64,000 nucleotides of DNA from Aquipuribacter nitratireducens (GCF_037860835.1 NZ_JBBEOG010000002.1:553120-617119); one strand, 5' to 3'; positions 30,888 to 40,103 are shown, numbered from the stretch's first letter. Numbers and translations: made by a program. Notes: generated by a model from the sequence alone, not told the origin.

Positions 30888-32378
30888 GTGAGCACCGACG
30901 CCACCCCCGCCGCCGTCACCCCCGAGCGCGAGCGCGACGTCGTCGCCGCCGTCCCCACGGGGCTCCTGGTCGCCGGCGCGTGGCGCGACGCCTCCGGCGG
31001 GGGGACCCTCGCGGTCGACGACCCGGCGACGGGCCGCACGCTCACCGAGGTCGCCGACGCGACCGCCGACGACGCCCGGGCAGCGCTCGACGCCGCCGTC
31101 GCCGCGCAGGCCGACTGGGCCGCCACCGCGCCGCGCGAGCGCGGGGAGCTGCTGCGGCGCGCCTTCGAGCTCACGACCGAGCGCGCCGAGGACCTCGCCC
31201 TCCTCATGACCCTGGAGATGGGCAAGCCGCTGGCGGAGTCCCGGGGCGAGGTGGCGTACGGCGCGGAGTTCCTCCGGTGGTTCTCCGAGGAGGCCGTGCG
31301 CGCCTACGGCCGCTGGTCCACGGCACCCAACGGCGCGAGCCGGCTCCTCACGATGAAGCAGCCTGTCGGGCCCTGCTTCGCGATCACGCCGTGGAACTTC
31401 CCCCTCGCCATGGCGACCCGCAAGATCGGTCCCGCCCTCGCGGCCGGCTGCACGATGATCCTCAAGCCGGCGGCGCAGACCCCGCTCACCGCCCTCGCCT
31501 TCGCCCAGGTCCTCCTCGACGCCGGGCTGCCCGACGGTGTCGTGCAGGTCCTCACGACCCGGAGCGCGGGGGACCTCACGGCGCCGCTGCTCGCCGACGC
31601 CCGCCTGCGCAAGCTCACCTTCACCGGGTCGACGCCGGTCGGCAAGCGCCTCGTCGCGCAGGCGGCCGACAACCTCCAGCGGGTCTCCATGGAGCTGGGG
31701 GGCAACGCGCCGTTCCTCGTCTTCCGCGACGCCGACGTCGAGGCGGCCGTGGAGGGCGCCGTCCTCGCGAAGATGCGGAACATCGGGGAGGCGTGCACCG
31801 CGGCCAACCGCTTCCTCGTCCACGCCGACGTGGCGGAGGACTTCTCACGCGGGCTGGCCGAGCGGCTGGCCGCCATGCCCGTCGGGCGCGGCACCGAGCC
31901 CGACAGCAAGGTGGGACCCCTGATCACCCGCGAGGCCAGGGCCGACGTCCACGCACTGGTCGCCGAGGCCGTCGAGGGCGGTGCCCGGGTGCTCACCGGC
32001 GGGGAGCCGCTCGACGGACCCGGCGCCTTCTACCCGCCGACCGTCCTCACCGAGGTGCCTCGGCAGGCCCGGATCCGCACGGAGGAGATCTTCGGGCCGG
32101 TCGCGCCCGTCGGCACCTTCACCGACGACGACGACGCGGTCGCCACCGCCAACGCGACCGAGTACGGCCTCGTCGCGTACGTGTACACGCGCGACGTCTC
32201 CCGCGCCGTCCGCGTCGCGGAGGGACTGCAGTTCGGGATGGTCGGGCTCAACCAGGGCGTCGTGTCGAACCCTGCCGCGCCGTTCGGAGGGGTCAAGGCG
32301 TCCGGGTTCGGGCGCGAGGGCGGTGCCGAGGGCATCGAGGAGTACCTCGACACGAAGTACGTCGGGCTCGCGCTCTGA
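30888..32378 (+). CDS. gabD: NAD(P)-dependent succinate-semialdehyde dehydrogenase-like protein
   Basis: A 496-residue aldehyde dehydrogenase. The cofactor-binding ITPWNFPLAMATRK and MILKPAAQTP, catalytic Glu in SMELGGNAP and nucleophile in NIGEACTAANR (about Cys303) are intact. GEACTAANRF and FGGVKASGFGREGG, with an ending of GIEEYLDTKYV, are typical of the GabD branch, which oxidises succinate semialdehyde to succinate. This would complete GABA breakdown begun by the GabT-like enzyme at 49149-50528, though the genes are not in one operon. Substrate assignment is by family resemblance only. Confidence 0.87.
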   Translation: MSTDATPAAVTPERERDVVAAVPTGLLVAGAWRDASGGGTLAVDDPATGRTLTEVADATADDARAALDAAVAAQADWAATAPRERGELLRRAFELTTERAEDLALLMTLEMGKPLAESRGEVAYGAEFLRWFSEEAVRAYGRWSTAPNGASRLLTMKQPVGPCFAITPWNFPLAMATRKIGPALAAGCTMILKPAAQTPLTALAFAQVLLDAGLPDGVVQVLTTRSAGDLTAPLLADARLRKLTFTGSTPVGKRLVAQAADNLQRVSMELGGNAPFLVFRDADVEAAVEGAVLAKMRNIGEACTAANRFLVHADVAEDFSRGLAERLAAMPVGRGTEPDSKVGPLITREARADVHALVAEAVEGGARVLTGGEPLDGPGAFYPPTVLTEVPRQARIRTEEIFGPVAPVGTFTDDDDAVATANATEYGLVAYVYTRDVSRAVRVAEGLQFGMVGLNQGVVSNPAAPFGGVKASGFGREGGAEGIEEYLDTKYVGLAL

Positions 32379-32468
32379 CCGACGCGTCGGCAGCGGGGCT
32401 TGAGTGACGCCCGTGACGTGCCGAGTCACCAGGGGTCCGTTCGCCCCCGACCACGCCGGAGGACACCG

Positions 32469-33806
32469 ATGACCTCGACCCGACCCCGCCTGCGCGCGCT
32501 CGTGGCATGTGCCGTCGCGGCGGTCGCCGTGCTCGCCGTCGGTGCCGCGCCCGCGAGCGCCGCCCCCGCCGAGCCGCGGCCGGCATTCACCTTCTCGACG
32601 CTGCCGGAGGCGCCGTCGCGCTACCAGGGGCAGGTGTCGTGCGACCCCCGCGAGAAGCCGGGCGTCACCGCGCTGCGGGCGGTGCTGAAGGCGACGTACG
32701 GCTACGCGAACAGCGGCGGGAGCGTGCGCTCGTGCAGCCAGGGCGGGCAGAGCGAGCACAAGGAGGGGCGCGCCTACGACTGGATGCGCGACGTCGCGGT
32801 CCCCGAGCAGAAGGCGATGGCCGACGCGTTCGTGGCGTGGGCGACGGGCCCGGACCCGCGGGGGGTTGCCGGCGGGAACGCCCACCGCATGGGCGTGCAG
32901 TACCTCATCTGGAACAAGCGGATCTGGAACGCGCGCAGCGGGTGGAAGGCCTACACCGGGAGCAGCCCCCACACCGACCACGTCCACGTGTCCCTGTCGT
33001 GGGACGGCGCGTGGAAGCGCACCTCGTGGTGGGACGGCACCGTCGTCACCCGGTTCGACCAGGGCCCCTGCCAGTTCTTCGTCGGCGAGCCCGCCCGGCC
33101 GTACTCGGCGCCGAACTACTCCCCGTGCCCGGACCCCATCCCGCGGGTCGCAGGCACGTTCGCCGCGGACTTCGACGGTGACGGCCGGGACGAGGTGGGC
33201 ACCTACCACAGCGGCCGCTTCGTGGTCCGGACCGCCTCGGGCCTGGTCTCGGTGCCGTTCGGTCAGCCCGGTGACCTGCCCGTGGCGGGCGACTGGGACG
33301 GCGACGGCCGCGCGGGCATCGGCGTCTTCCGCGGCGGCACGTGGTACCTGCGGCAGACGCTGACGAGCGGGCAGCCGCAGGTCAGCTTCACCTCCGGCCG
33401 CGCCGGGGACCGGCCCGTCGTCGGCGACTGGGACGGCAACGGCACCGACGAGGTGGCCGTCTTCCGCTCGGGCACGTGGTTCGTCCGCGTGTCGACGCGG
33501 CCGACCGCCGTCACCCGCACGGTCGTGTGGGGCCAGGCCGGCGACCGGGCGGTCGCGGGCGACTGGGACCGTGACGGCGCCGACGACCTCGGCCTCGTCC
33601 GCTCCAGCACGTGGTACCTCGCCGCCGACGCCTCGGCCTCCCGCCTGTTCCGGCAGGTGCGCTTCGGCTGGACGAACGGTCTGCCGGTCGCGGGGGACTG
33701 GGACGGCGACGGCCGTGACACCTTCGGCAGCCTGAAGATGGCGGAGCTCGCCCGCACGAGCAGCCCCTACGGCTGGGGCCCGGTCGTGGAGCGCGCGCCG
33801 CTGTGA
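32469..33806 (+). CDS. Secreted protein: M15/ARB_07466-like domain plus FG-GAP repeats
   Basis: A 445-residue exported protein. The signal peptide covers residues 1-36 (ALVACAVAAVAVLAVGAAPASA). A globular domain has SEHKEGRAYDW and SPHTDHVHVSLSWDG, a His/Asp/His arrangement like that of D-Ala-D-Ala peptidase-type (M15/VanY-like) or ARB_07466-type domains. After about residue 225 come five acidic blades: DFDGDGRDE, DWDGDGRAG, DWDGNGTDE, DWDRDGADD and DWDGDGRDT. These are FG-GAP/VCBS-like calcium-binding repeats, probably a beta-propeller. ATG start with GGAGGA upstream. It may act on the cell wall, but activity is not proven. Confidence 0.8.
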   Translation: MTSTRPRLRALVACAVAAVAVLAVGAAPASAAPAEPRPAFTFSTLPEAPSRYQGQVSCDPREKPGVTALRAVLKATYGYANSGGSVRSCSQGGQSEHKEGRAYDWMRDVAVPEQKAMADAFVAWATGPDPRGVAGGNAHRMGVQYLIWNKRIWNARSGWKAYTGSSPHTDHVHVSLSWDGAWKRTSWWDGTVVTRFDQGPCQFFVGEPARPYSAPNYSPCPDPIPRVAGTFAADFDGDGRDEVGTYHSGRFVVRTASGLVSVPFGQPGDLPVAGDWDGDGRAGIGVFRGGTWYLRQTLTSGQPQVSFTSGRAGDRPVVGDWDGNGTDEVAVFRSGTWFVRVSTRPTAVTRTVVWGQAGDRAVAGDWDRDGADDLGLVRSSTWYLAADASASRLFRQVRFGWTNGLPVAGDWDGDGRDTFGSLKMAELARTSSPYGWGPVVERAPL

Positions 33807-33816
33807 GCCCGCGGAT

Positions 33817-33852
33817 CGCCTGACCGGGCGGGAGTCACCCCCCGGTCAGGCG
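33817..33852. terminator. Bidirectional terminator hairpin
   Basis: Perfect 12-base arms (33817-33828, CGCCTGACCGGG; and 33841-33852) enclose a 12-base loop between two convergent genes. The loop contains the stop codon of the minus-strand oxidoreductase. It could stop transcription from either side. Confidence 0.7.
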
Positions 33853-35217
33853 TCCCAGCAGGGGTGCGGCGACCGCGCGGCGCCCGGTGCGCCGCTCCTC
33901 GGCGTCGGCGAGGGTCGCGGCCGCCAGGCCGGCGTTCACCCCGGCCCAGCGCAGCGGTTCCGGTTCCCAGCGCCGGGAGCGGTGCTGCACCCACGGCAGT
34001 CGCGTGAGGTCGCTGTCGACCCCGAGCAGCAGGTCGGCGAGGGTGCGGCCCGCGAGGTTGGCGGTCCCGACGCCGTCGCCGACGTAGCCACCCGCCCAGG
34101 CGAGGCCCGTCGACGGGTCGTGGCCCACCGCGGCGTGCCAGTCGCGCGGCACCCCGAGCGGGCCGCCCCAGGCGTGCGTCACCGCGTGCCCGGCGACCTG
34201 CGGCAGGAGCGCGTGGAGGGTCTCCCGCAGCCGGGTGAAGACGCGCTCGTCGCGGTCGAAGGCCGGCCGGATGCCCGACCCGAAGTGGTAGGGCGCTCCA
34301 CGGCCGCCGAAGACGAGCCGGTCGTCGGCCGTCCGCTGGCCGTACACCACGAGGTGCCGGTGCTCGCTGAACGTCTCCCGCGCCGCGAGCCCGACGCGGT
34401 CCCACACCTCCGCGGGCAGCGGCTCCGTCGCGACCATGAGGGAGTACACCGGCACGACGTCGCGGCGGCTGCCGGGCAGCCGCGCCGTCCACGCCTCGGT
34501 CGCGCGGACGACGAGCGGGGCGCGGACGGCCCCGTGGACCGTCCGGACGAGGCCCGGTGCCAGCGACGTCACACGGGTGCCCTCGTGGACCCGGGCGCCG
34601 CGGGCCCGGACGCGACGTGCGAGGCCGCGGACGAGGGCGGCCGGCTGCACCCGGGCGCAGTGCGGGGTGTACGTGCCGCCGGTGACCCCGTCAGCGGCGA
34701 GACGCGACCGGGCCGCGGTCGCGTCGAGCAGCTCGACCCCGTCCACGCCGTCGAAGGCGGTGTCCTCCGCGTGCTCGGCGGCGGCGCGCCGCTCCTGCGC
34801 GGCGCCGCGCGCGACGACGACGGTGCCCCCGCGGGTCCAGCCGCACTCGATGCCCTCCTCGGCCACCACCCGGCCGACCTCCCCGACGGTCGCCACCATC
34901 GCCCGGCGGAGGGCGAGCGCCCGCTCCCGGCCGTAGCGGGCGGCGAGGCTGCTCGTCGAGCGGGGGAACAGCGCCGAGCACCAGCCGCCGTTGCGGCCGC
35001 TCGCGCCGAAGCCGGCGACGTCCTGCTCGAGGACGACGACCCGCAGGTCCGGGCGGGCCCTCAGGAGGTAGTACGCCGTCCACAGCCCGGTGTAGCCGGC
35101 CCCGACGACGCAGACGTCCGCGTCGGTGTCCCCGTCGAGGACGTCGACGGGGACGAGCGGGTCACCGGCGTCGGCGACCTGCTCGTGCCACAGCGACAGC
35201 GTGCGGTGCCCGCCCAC
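33835..35217 (-). CDS. FAD-dependent amine oxidoreductase (PuuB/DAO family)
   Basis: About 460 residues of the D-amino-acid-oxidase-like flavoprotein superfamily. The FAD loop is CVVGAGYTGLWTAYYL near residue 35, followed by VVLEQDVAGFGASGRNGGW. C-terminal GYVGDGVGTANLAGRTLADL closes the FAD site. Such enzymes include gamma-glutamylputrescine oxidase (PuuB). The GTG start lies two bases after the aminotransferase stop, so the order lrp-aminotransferase-oxidoreductase forms an operon divergent from a polyamine transport operon. An amine or N-modified amine substrate is therefore likely. No gamma-glutamylputrescine synthetase gene is in the window. Confidence 0.85.
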   Translation of the reverse strand: MGGHRTLSLWHEQVADAGDPLVPVDVLDGDTDADVCVVGAGYTGLWTAYYLLRARPDLRVVVLEQDVAGFGASGRNGGWCSALFPRSTSSLAARYGRERALALRRAMVATVGEVGRVVAEEGIECGWTRGGTVVVARGAAQERRAAAEHAEDTAFDGVDGVELLDATAARSRLAADGVTGGTYTPHCARVQPAALVRGLARRVRARGARVHEGTRVTSLAPGLVRTVHGAVRAPLVVRATEAWTARLPGSRRDVVPVYSLMVATEPLPAEVWDRVGLAARETFSEHRHLVVYGQRTADDRLVFGGRGAPYHFGSGIRPAFDRDERVFTRLRETLHALLPQVAGHAVTHAWGGPLGVPRDWHAAVGHDPSTGLAWAGGYVGDGVGTANLAGRTLADLLLGVDSDLTRLPWVQHRSRRWEPEPLRWAGVNAGLAAATLADAEERRTGRRAVAAPLLGRLTGG

Positions 35218-35219
35218 GC

Positions 35220-36656
35220 CTACAGCCGCGCCCACGCCTCGGTGAGCACCCCGCGCAGGATCTGCTCGATCTCGTCGAACTCCGCCTGCCCGATCGTCAG
35301 CGGCGGCGCGAGCTGGATGACGGGGTCGCCGCGGTCGTCGGCGCGGCAGTACAGCCCCGCCTCGAACAGCGCCTTCGACAGGTACCCGCGCAGGAGGCGC
35401 TCCGCCTCGTCGTCGTCGAACGTCTCGCGGGTGTCCTTGTCCTTCACCATCTCGATCCCGTAGAAGTAGCCCTCGCCCCGGACGTCGCCGACGATCGGCA
35501 GGTCGAGGAGCCTCTCGAGCGTCGACCGGAACGCGGGGGCGTTCTCCTTGACGTGGGAGTTGAGGCCCTCCTCCTCGAAGATGTCGAGGTTGCGCATCGC
35601 GACGGCCGCCGACACCGGGTGCCCGCCGAAGGTGTAGCCGTGGGCGAAGCTCGTCGTGCCGTGCCTGAAGGGCTCGAACAGCCGGTCGCTGGCGATCATC
35701 GCGCCGATGGGGGAGTAGCCGGACGTCATGCCCTTCGCGCACGTGATGATGTCCGGGACGTAGCCGAAGTCGTCGCACGCGAACATCGACCCGATGCGAC
35801 CGAACGCGCAGATGACCTCGTCGGACACGAGCAGGACGTCGTGGCGGTCGCAGATCTCGCGGACGCGCTCGAAGTAGCCCGGCGGCGGCGGGAAGCAGCC
35901 GCCGGAGTTCTGCACGGGCTCGAGGAACACCGCCGCGACGGTCTCCGGGCCCTCGAACTCGATGGCCTCCTCGATGCGGTCCGCGGCCCAGCGCCCGAAC
36001 GCCTTCGGGTCGTCCCGCACGTGCTCGGGGCCGCGGTAGGCGTTGGTGTTCGGCACCTTGAACGTGCCCGGCACGAGCGGCTCGAACATCTCCTTCGCGG
36101 CGGGGATGCCCGTGATCGACAGCGCCCCCTGCGGGGTGCCGTGGTAGGCGACGGCGCGGCTGATGACCTTGTGCTTGGTGGGCCGGCCCTGCAGCTTCCA
36201 GTACTGCTTGGCGAGCTTCCACGCGGTCTCGACGGCCTCCCCGCCACCGGTGGTGAAGAAGACCCGGTCGAGGTCGCCGGGCGCGAAGGACGCCAGTCGC
36301 TCGGCGAGGTCGATGGCGGCCGGGTGGGCGTAGGACCACAGGGGGAAGAAGGCGAGGTCGGCGGCCTGCTTCGCCGCCGTCTCCGCGAGGACGCGCCGCC
36401 CGTGCCCGACCTGGACGACGAACAGCCCCGAGAGCCCGTCGAGGTACTGCCGCCCGCGGTCGTCCCAGATCCGGGCGCCCTCACCGCGGACGATGACGGG
36501 CACCTCGCCGCCGGCCTCGTACGTCGAGTGCCGGGCGAAGTGCTGCCACAGGTGGTCGCGGGCGGCCTGCTGCCGCGGCGTCCCGGCGCGCGTCGTCGAT
36601 CCCTGCGTCGTCGAGCCCGCCGACGGCGAGGTGAGGTCCTGCGGAGTGGTCGTCAT
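35220..36656 (-). CDS. Class-III aminotransferase, probably diamine/omega-amino acid
   Basis: A 478-residue PLP enzyme of fold type I. Visible motifs: YLDGLSGLFVVQVGHG, FFTTGGGEAVETAWKLAKQY, AYHGTPQGALSITG, VSDEVICAFGRIG, and the PLP lysine in ITCAKGMTSGYSPIGA. A C-terminal IQLAPPLTIGQAEFDEIE follows. Relatives include putrescine-pyruvate (SpuC) and beta-alanine-pyruvate aminotransferases. The neighbouring aldehyde dehydrogenase and PotABCD-type transporter favour putrescine as substrate. The ATG overlaps the lrp stop (ATGA). Substrate specificity is inferred, not shown. Confidence 0.88.
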   Translation of the reverse strand: MTTTPQDLTSPSAGSTTQGSTTRAGTPRQQAARDHLWQHFARHSTYEAGGEVPVIVRGEGARIWDDRGRQYLDGLSGLFVVQVGHGRRVLAETAAKQAADLAFFPLWSYAHPAAIDLAERLASFAPGDLDRVFFTTGGGEAVETAWKLAKQYWKLQGRPTKHKVISRAVAYHGTPQGALSITGIPAAKEMFEPLVPGTFKVPNTNAYRGPEHVRDDPKAFGRWAADRIEEAIEFEGPETVAAVFLEPVQNSGGCFPPPPGYFERVREICDRHDVLLVSDEVICAFGRIGSMFACDDFGYVPDIITCAKGMTSGYSPIGAMIASDRLFEPFRHGTTSFAHGYTFGGHPVSAAVAMRNLDIFEEEGLNSHVKENAPAFRSTLERLLDLPIVGDVRGEGYFYGIEMVKDKDTRETFDDDEAERLLRGYLSKALFEAGLYCRADDRGDPVIQLAPPLTIGQAEFDEIEQILRGVLTEAWARL

Positions 36657-37138
36657 CTGGTGCCCCAGTCGTAGCGCTGCCCGTGCAGCTTGAGGTAGAC
36701 GAACGTCTCGGTCGTCGCGACGCCGTCGAGGGTGCGGATGTGCTCGTTAAGGACGCGGACGAGGTGGTCCTCGTCGGCGCACACGACCTCCACGAGGAGG
36801 TCGAAGGAGCCGGCGGTGAGGACCACGTAGTCCACCTCCGGCATCGCGGCCAGGGCCTCCGCCACCGGGCGCATGTCGCCCGTGCAGCGGATCCCGATCA
36901 TCGCCTGGCGGGCGAAGCCCAGCTGCAGGGGGTCCGTCACGGCGACGATCTGCATGACGCCGTGGTCGAGGAGCCGCTGGACCCTCTGCCGCACCGCGGC
37001 CTCGGAGAGGCCGACGGCCTTGCCGATGCTCGCGTACGCGCGCCGGCCGTCCTCCTGGAGGAGCTCGACGATCCGCTTGGAGACGTCGTCGAGCACGGGG
37101 GTCCCGTTGCCCGCCGACCGGTTCGTCACGCGGGTCAT
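36653..37138 (-). CDS. Lrp/AsnC-family regulator
   Basis: A 161-residue Lrp/AsnC protein. The N-terminal helix-turn-helix is KRIVELLQEDGRRAYASIGK with VGLSEAAVRQRVQRLLDHGV. The C-terminal RAM ligand domain shows VVLTAGSFDLLVEVVCADEDHLVRVL cut at about residue 130. ATG 37138 has conserved sequence after it; the longer frame is rejected because it crosses the operator. It heads the operon with the aminotransferase and flavoprotein. A 9-bp inverted repeat begins 11 bases before the start, consistent with autoregulation and control of the divergent dehydrogenase-pot operon. Confidence 0.92.
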   Translation of the reverse strand: MTRVTNRSAGNGTPVLDDVSKRIVELLQEDGRRAYASIGKAVGLSEAAVRQRVQRLLDHGVMQIVAVTDPLQLGFARQAMIGIRCTGDMRPVAEALAAMPEVDYVVLTAGSFDLLVEVVCADEDHLVRVLNEHIRTLDGVATTETFVYLKLHGQRYDWGTR

Positions 37139-37148
37139 GGTGGCCGCG

Positions 37149-37178
37149 GCGTGTCGGACCGTGCAACCCCCGACACGC
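37149..37178. promoter_or_regulatory. Inverted repeat in lrp/aldehyde dehydrogenase divergent region
   Basis: Perfect 9-base arms (37149-37157, GCGTGTCGG; and 37170-37178) are separated by 12 bases. The spacer contains CGTGCAACCC, part of an 11-mer also found upstream of the exaC-type gene. The site touches the lrp upstream region, so it is a candidate operator for the Lrp-like protein. Confidence 0.5.
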
Positions 37179-37271
37179 AGACGGACGACGGAAGCCGTGG
37201 TCTGGGGCCGTTCACGCGACGGAAACACGTTCGTGACCCGCCTGGTCCTACCGATTCCGCGCAGCAGCGGT

Positions 37272-37277
37272 TATCGT
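37272..37277 (+). promoter_or_regulatory. -10 element of patD-like operon, leaderless type
   Basis: TATCGT ends 8 bases before ATG 37286, and no ribosome site is seen. It is a candidate -10 for the aldehyde dehydrogenase and pot genes. The -35 region is not recognisable, as expected for an activated promoter. Confidence 0.45.
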
Positions 37278-37285
37278 CCGGCGAC

Positions 37286-38758
37286 ATGACGACTGCCACC
37301 GACGCCCCGTCGTCCACCGCGACCGGGCTGCCGGTCCTCCGCAACTTCATCGGCGGTCAGGCCGTCGAGGCGCGAGCGGAGGCGCACGACGACCTCGTCG
37401 ACCCCGCTACGGCCCGGGTCGTGGCCCGGGCGCCGCGCAGCAGCGCGGCCGACGTCGACGCCGCCTACGCCGCCGCGTCCGACGCGTTCCCCGGGTGGCG
37501 CGACTCCACCCCGGCGGAGCGCCAGCTCGCCCTGCTGCGGATCGCCGACGCCGTCGAGGCGCGCGCCGCCGAGCTCGTCGAGCTCGAGGTGCAGGACACG
37601 GGCAAGCCCTTCGACCTCACGACGAGCGAGGAGATCCCCCCGACGGTCGACCAGATCCGCTTCTTCGCCGGCGCCGCGCGGATGCTCGAGGGCAGGGCCG
37701 CCGGGGAGTACATGGCGGGGCACACCAGCTACGTGCGCCGGGAGCCGGTCGGCGTGATCGGCCAGGTCACCCCGTGGAACTACCCGCTCAACATGGCGAC
37801 GTGGAAGTTCGCGCCCGCGATCGCCGCGGGCAACACGATCGTGCTGAAGCCGAGCGACACGACGCCGCAGTCGACCCTCCTGCTCGCCGAGATCGCGGCC
37901 GAGTTCCTGCCGCCCGGGGTCTTCAACGTCGTCGTCGGCGACCGCGACACCGGCCGCGCCGTCGTGTCGCACGACCGCGCCGACATGGTGGCGGTCACCG
38001 GGAGCATCCGGGCCGGCCAGCAGGTGGCCGAGGCCGCGTCCCGCTCGCTCAAGCGGGTCCACCTCGAGCTGGGCGGCAAGGCGCCCGTCGTCGTGTTCGA
38101 CGACGCCGACCTCGCCGCGGCGGCCGAGGGCATCGCCGGGGCCGGGTACTTCAACGCCGGCCAGGACTGCACCGCGGCCACCCGGGTCCTCGTCCACGAG
38201 TCGGTGGCCGCGGACTTCACCGCCGCGCTCGCGGAGGCCGCGCGCGGCACGACCGTCGGGATGCCGAAGGACCCCGGCGTCGACGTCGGGCCCGTCAACA
38301 ACCCCGACCAGCTCCAGCGCGTCCTCGGCTTCCTCGACCGGCTGCCCGACCACGCCCGGGTCGACGCGGGCGGCGGGCGCGCGAGCGACCTCGGGGACGG
38401 CTTCTTCGTGACGCCGACGGTCGTGTCCGGGGTCCGGCAGGGCGACGAGGTGACGGTGGACGAGGTCTTCGGTCCCGTCATCACCGTCCAGACGTTCACC
38501 GAGGAGGCCGAGGCGCTGGCGCTCGCGAACGCGACGCGCTACGGCCTGGCGAGCAGCGTGTGGACGAAGGACCTCGGGCGGGGCATGCGCGCGTCGAAGG
38601 CGCTCGACTTCGGGTGCGTGTGGATCAACACCCACATCCCGCTCGTCGCCGAGATGCCCCACGGCGGCTTCAAGCAGTCCGGCTACGGCAAGGACCTGTC
38701 CGCCTACGGTTTCGACGACTACACCCGCATCAAGCACGTGATGGCGAGCATCACGTGA
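37286..38758 (+). CDS. patD: Gamma-aminobutyraldehyde dehydrogenase-like protein
   Basis: A 490-residue aldehyde dehydrogenase. Motifs: VGVIGQVTPWNYPLNMATWK, IVLKPSDTTPQST, HLELGGKAPVVVFDDAD, and the nucleophile in NAGQDCTAATR (about Cys295). FNAGQDCTAATRVLVHE and the ending YGFDDYTRIKHVM are typical of the aminobutyraldehyde/betaine-aldehyde branch (PatD/YdcW). In the putrescine route it would oxidise 4-aminobutanal to GABA. It is first in the plus-strand operon, followed by a PotDABC-type transporter. Substrate is inferred from family and context. Confidence 0.87.
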   Translation: MTTATDAPSSTATGLPVLRNFIGGQAVEARAEAHDDLVDPATARVVARAPRSSAADVDAAYAAASDAFPGWRDSTPAERQLALLRIADAVEARAAELVELEVQDTGKPFDLTTSEEIPPTVDQIRFFAGAARMLEGRAAGEYMAGHTSYVRREPVGVIGQVTPWNYPLNMATWKFAPAIAAGNTIVLKPSDTTPQSTLLLAEIAAEFLPPGVFNVVVGDRDTGRAVVSHDRADMVAVTGSIRAGQQVAEAASRSLKRVHLELGGKAPVVVFDDADLAAAAEGIAGAGYFNAGQDCTAATRVLVHESVAADFTAALAEAARGTTVGMPKDPGVDVGPVNNPDQLQRVLGFLDRLPDHARVDAGGGRASDLGDGFFVTPTVVSGVRQGDEVTVDEVFGPVITVQTFTEEAEALALANATRYGLASSVWTKDLGRGMRASKALDFGCVWINTHIPLVAEMPHGGFKQSGYGKDLSAYGFDDYTRIKHVMASIT

Positions 38759-38837
38759 CGCCCGGTCCCTGCCGATAGGTCCCACGGCCGCCCACGCACC
38801 CGCCAGGCCCAGCCCCCCACCCGGAGGAGATACCCCC

Positions 38838-40103
38838 GTGACCGCTCGTCCCCTGCGTCGTCGTCCCGACCTGCACACCCTGTCCCCGGCCGCCCGCGCG
38901 GTCATCGCCGCGCAGCTCGGCGGGCGCCGTGCGTCCCGCCGTGACGTCCTGCGGGGGATGGGGGTGGCCGGCCTCGGGCTGGGGCTCGCGGCCTGCGGCA
39001 CCGGTGGGACCGCCACGGGGGCCGGGAGCGGCGCCTCGGCCGGCGCGCTCACGCCGCCGGAGGACGTGAGCGCCGACGACCCCACGCTCAACTGGGCGAA
39101 CTGGACCCTCTACCTCGACGTGTCCGACGACGGCAGCACGTACCCCACCCTCGACGCCTTCGAGGAGGAGACCGGGATCACGGTCAACTACTCGGAGGAC
39201 ATCGACGGCAACGACTCCTACTACGGCCGCATCCAGGGGCAGCTCGCCAACGGCGACGACATCGGGCAGGACATCGTCGTCTTCACCGACTGGATGGCCG
39301 CGCGCATGATCCGCCTCGGCTACGCCCAGCAGCTCGACGAGGCGAACATCCCGAACAAGCAGAACATCCTGCCGAACCTCGCCGACGTCGACTTCGACCC
39401 CGGTCGGCAGAGCTCCCTCACGTGGCAGTCCGGCTTCGCCGGCATCGCGTGGAACCGCGACGCGGTCCCCGGCGGTCTCTCGAGCGTCGCCGACCTGTGG
39501 AAGCCGGAGCTGCGCGGCCGCGTCGAGGTCCTCGACGAGATGCGCGACACGATCGGCCTCATCATGCTCGACCAGGGCGTCGACATCGCCGGCGACTGGG
39601 GCGACGCGGAGTTCGGCGCGGCGCTGGAGGAGCTGGAGCGGCAGGTCGAGAGCGGTCAGATCCGTCAGGTCGTCGGCAACTCCTACAAGGAGGACCTCGT
39701 GTCCGGCGACGCGCTCGCCGTGATCGGCTGGTCGGGCGACATCACGCAGATCAACTTCGAGTCCGGCGACCGGTGGGAGTTCGCCATCCCCGACGCCGGC
39801 GGGACGCTGTGGAGCGACAACATGCTCGTCCCCATCGGCAGCCCGCGGAAGACCAACGCCGAGACGCTGATGAACTACTACTACGACCCCGCCGTCGCCG
39901 CGGAGGTCGCGGCGTGGGTCAACTACATCACCCCCGTCCAGGGGGCCCGCGAGGCGATGCTCGAGATCGACCCCGAGCTCGCGGAGGACCCGCTGATCTT
40001 CCCGACCGAGGAGTTCCTCCAGAACGTCTCGATCTTCCGGACGCTCGCCGCCGAGGAGGAGACCGACTTCACGACCCGCTTCCAGCAGGTGATCGGGCGG
40101 TGA
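38838..40103 (+). CDS. potD: Polyamine ABC transporter substrate-binding lipoprotein
   Basis: A 421-residue PotD/PotF-family binding protein. The N-terminus carries a twin-arginine-like motif (ASRRDVLRG) and a lipobox ending LAAC near residue 52, so it is probably exported folded and lipid-anchored. The mature part has NWANWTLYLDVS, FEEETGITVNYSEDIDGND, and VVGNSYKEDLVSGDALAVIGWSG cut in the hinge region. The motif acidic residues suit binding of a cationic amine. GTG start with GGAGGA upstream; its stop overlaps potA. It is part of a complete transporter with the next three genes. Confidence 0.92.
   Translation: MTARPLRRRPDLHTLSPAARAVIAAQLGGRRASRRDVLRGMGVAGLGLGLAACGTGGTATGAGSGASAGALTPPEDVSADDPTLNWANWTLYLDVSDDGSTYPTLDAFEEETGITVNYSEDIDGNDSYYGRIQGQLANGDDIGQDIVVFTDWMAARMIRLGYAQQLDEANIPNKQNILPNLADVDFDPGRQSSLTWQSGFAGIAWNRDAVPGGLSSVADLWKPELRGRVEVLDEMRDTIGLIMLDQGVDIAGDWGDAEFGAALEELERQVESGQIRQVVGNSYKEDLVSGDALAVIGWSGDITQINFESGDRWEFAIPDAGGTLWSDNMLVPIGSPRKTNAETLMNYYYDPAVAAEVAAWVNYITPVQGAREAMLEIDPELAEDPLIFPTEEFLQNVSIFRTLAAEEETDFTTRFQQVIGR

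Noticed and set aside
37286..39091. Minus-strand open frame of 606 codons opposite the patD-like gene and potD
   Set aside because: It lacks protein-like composition, and the plus strand has an intact dehydrogenase and binding protein.
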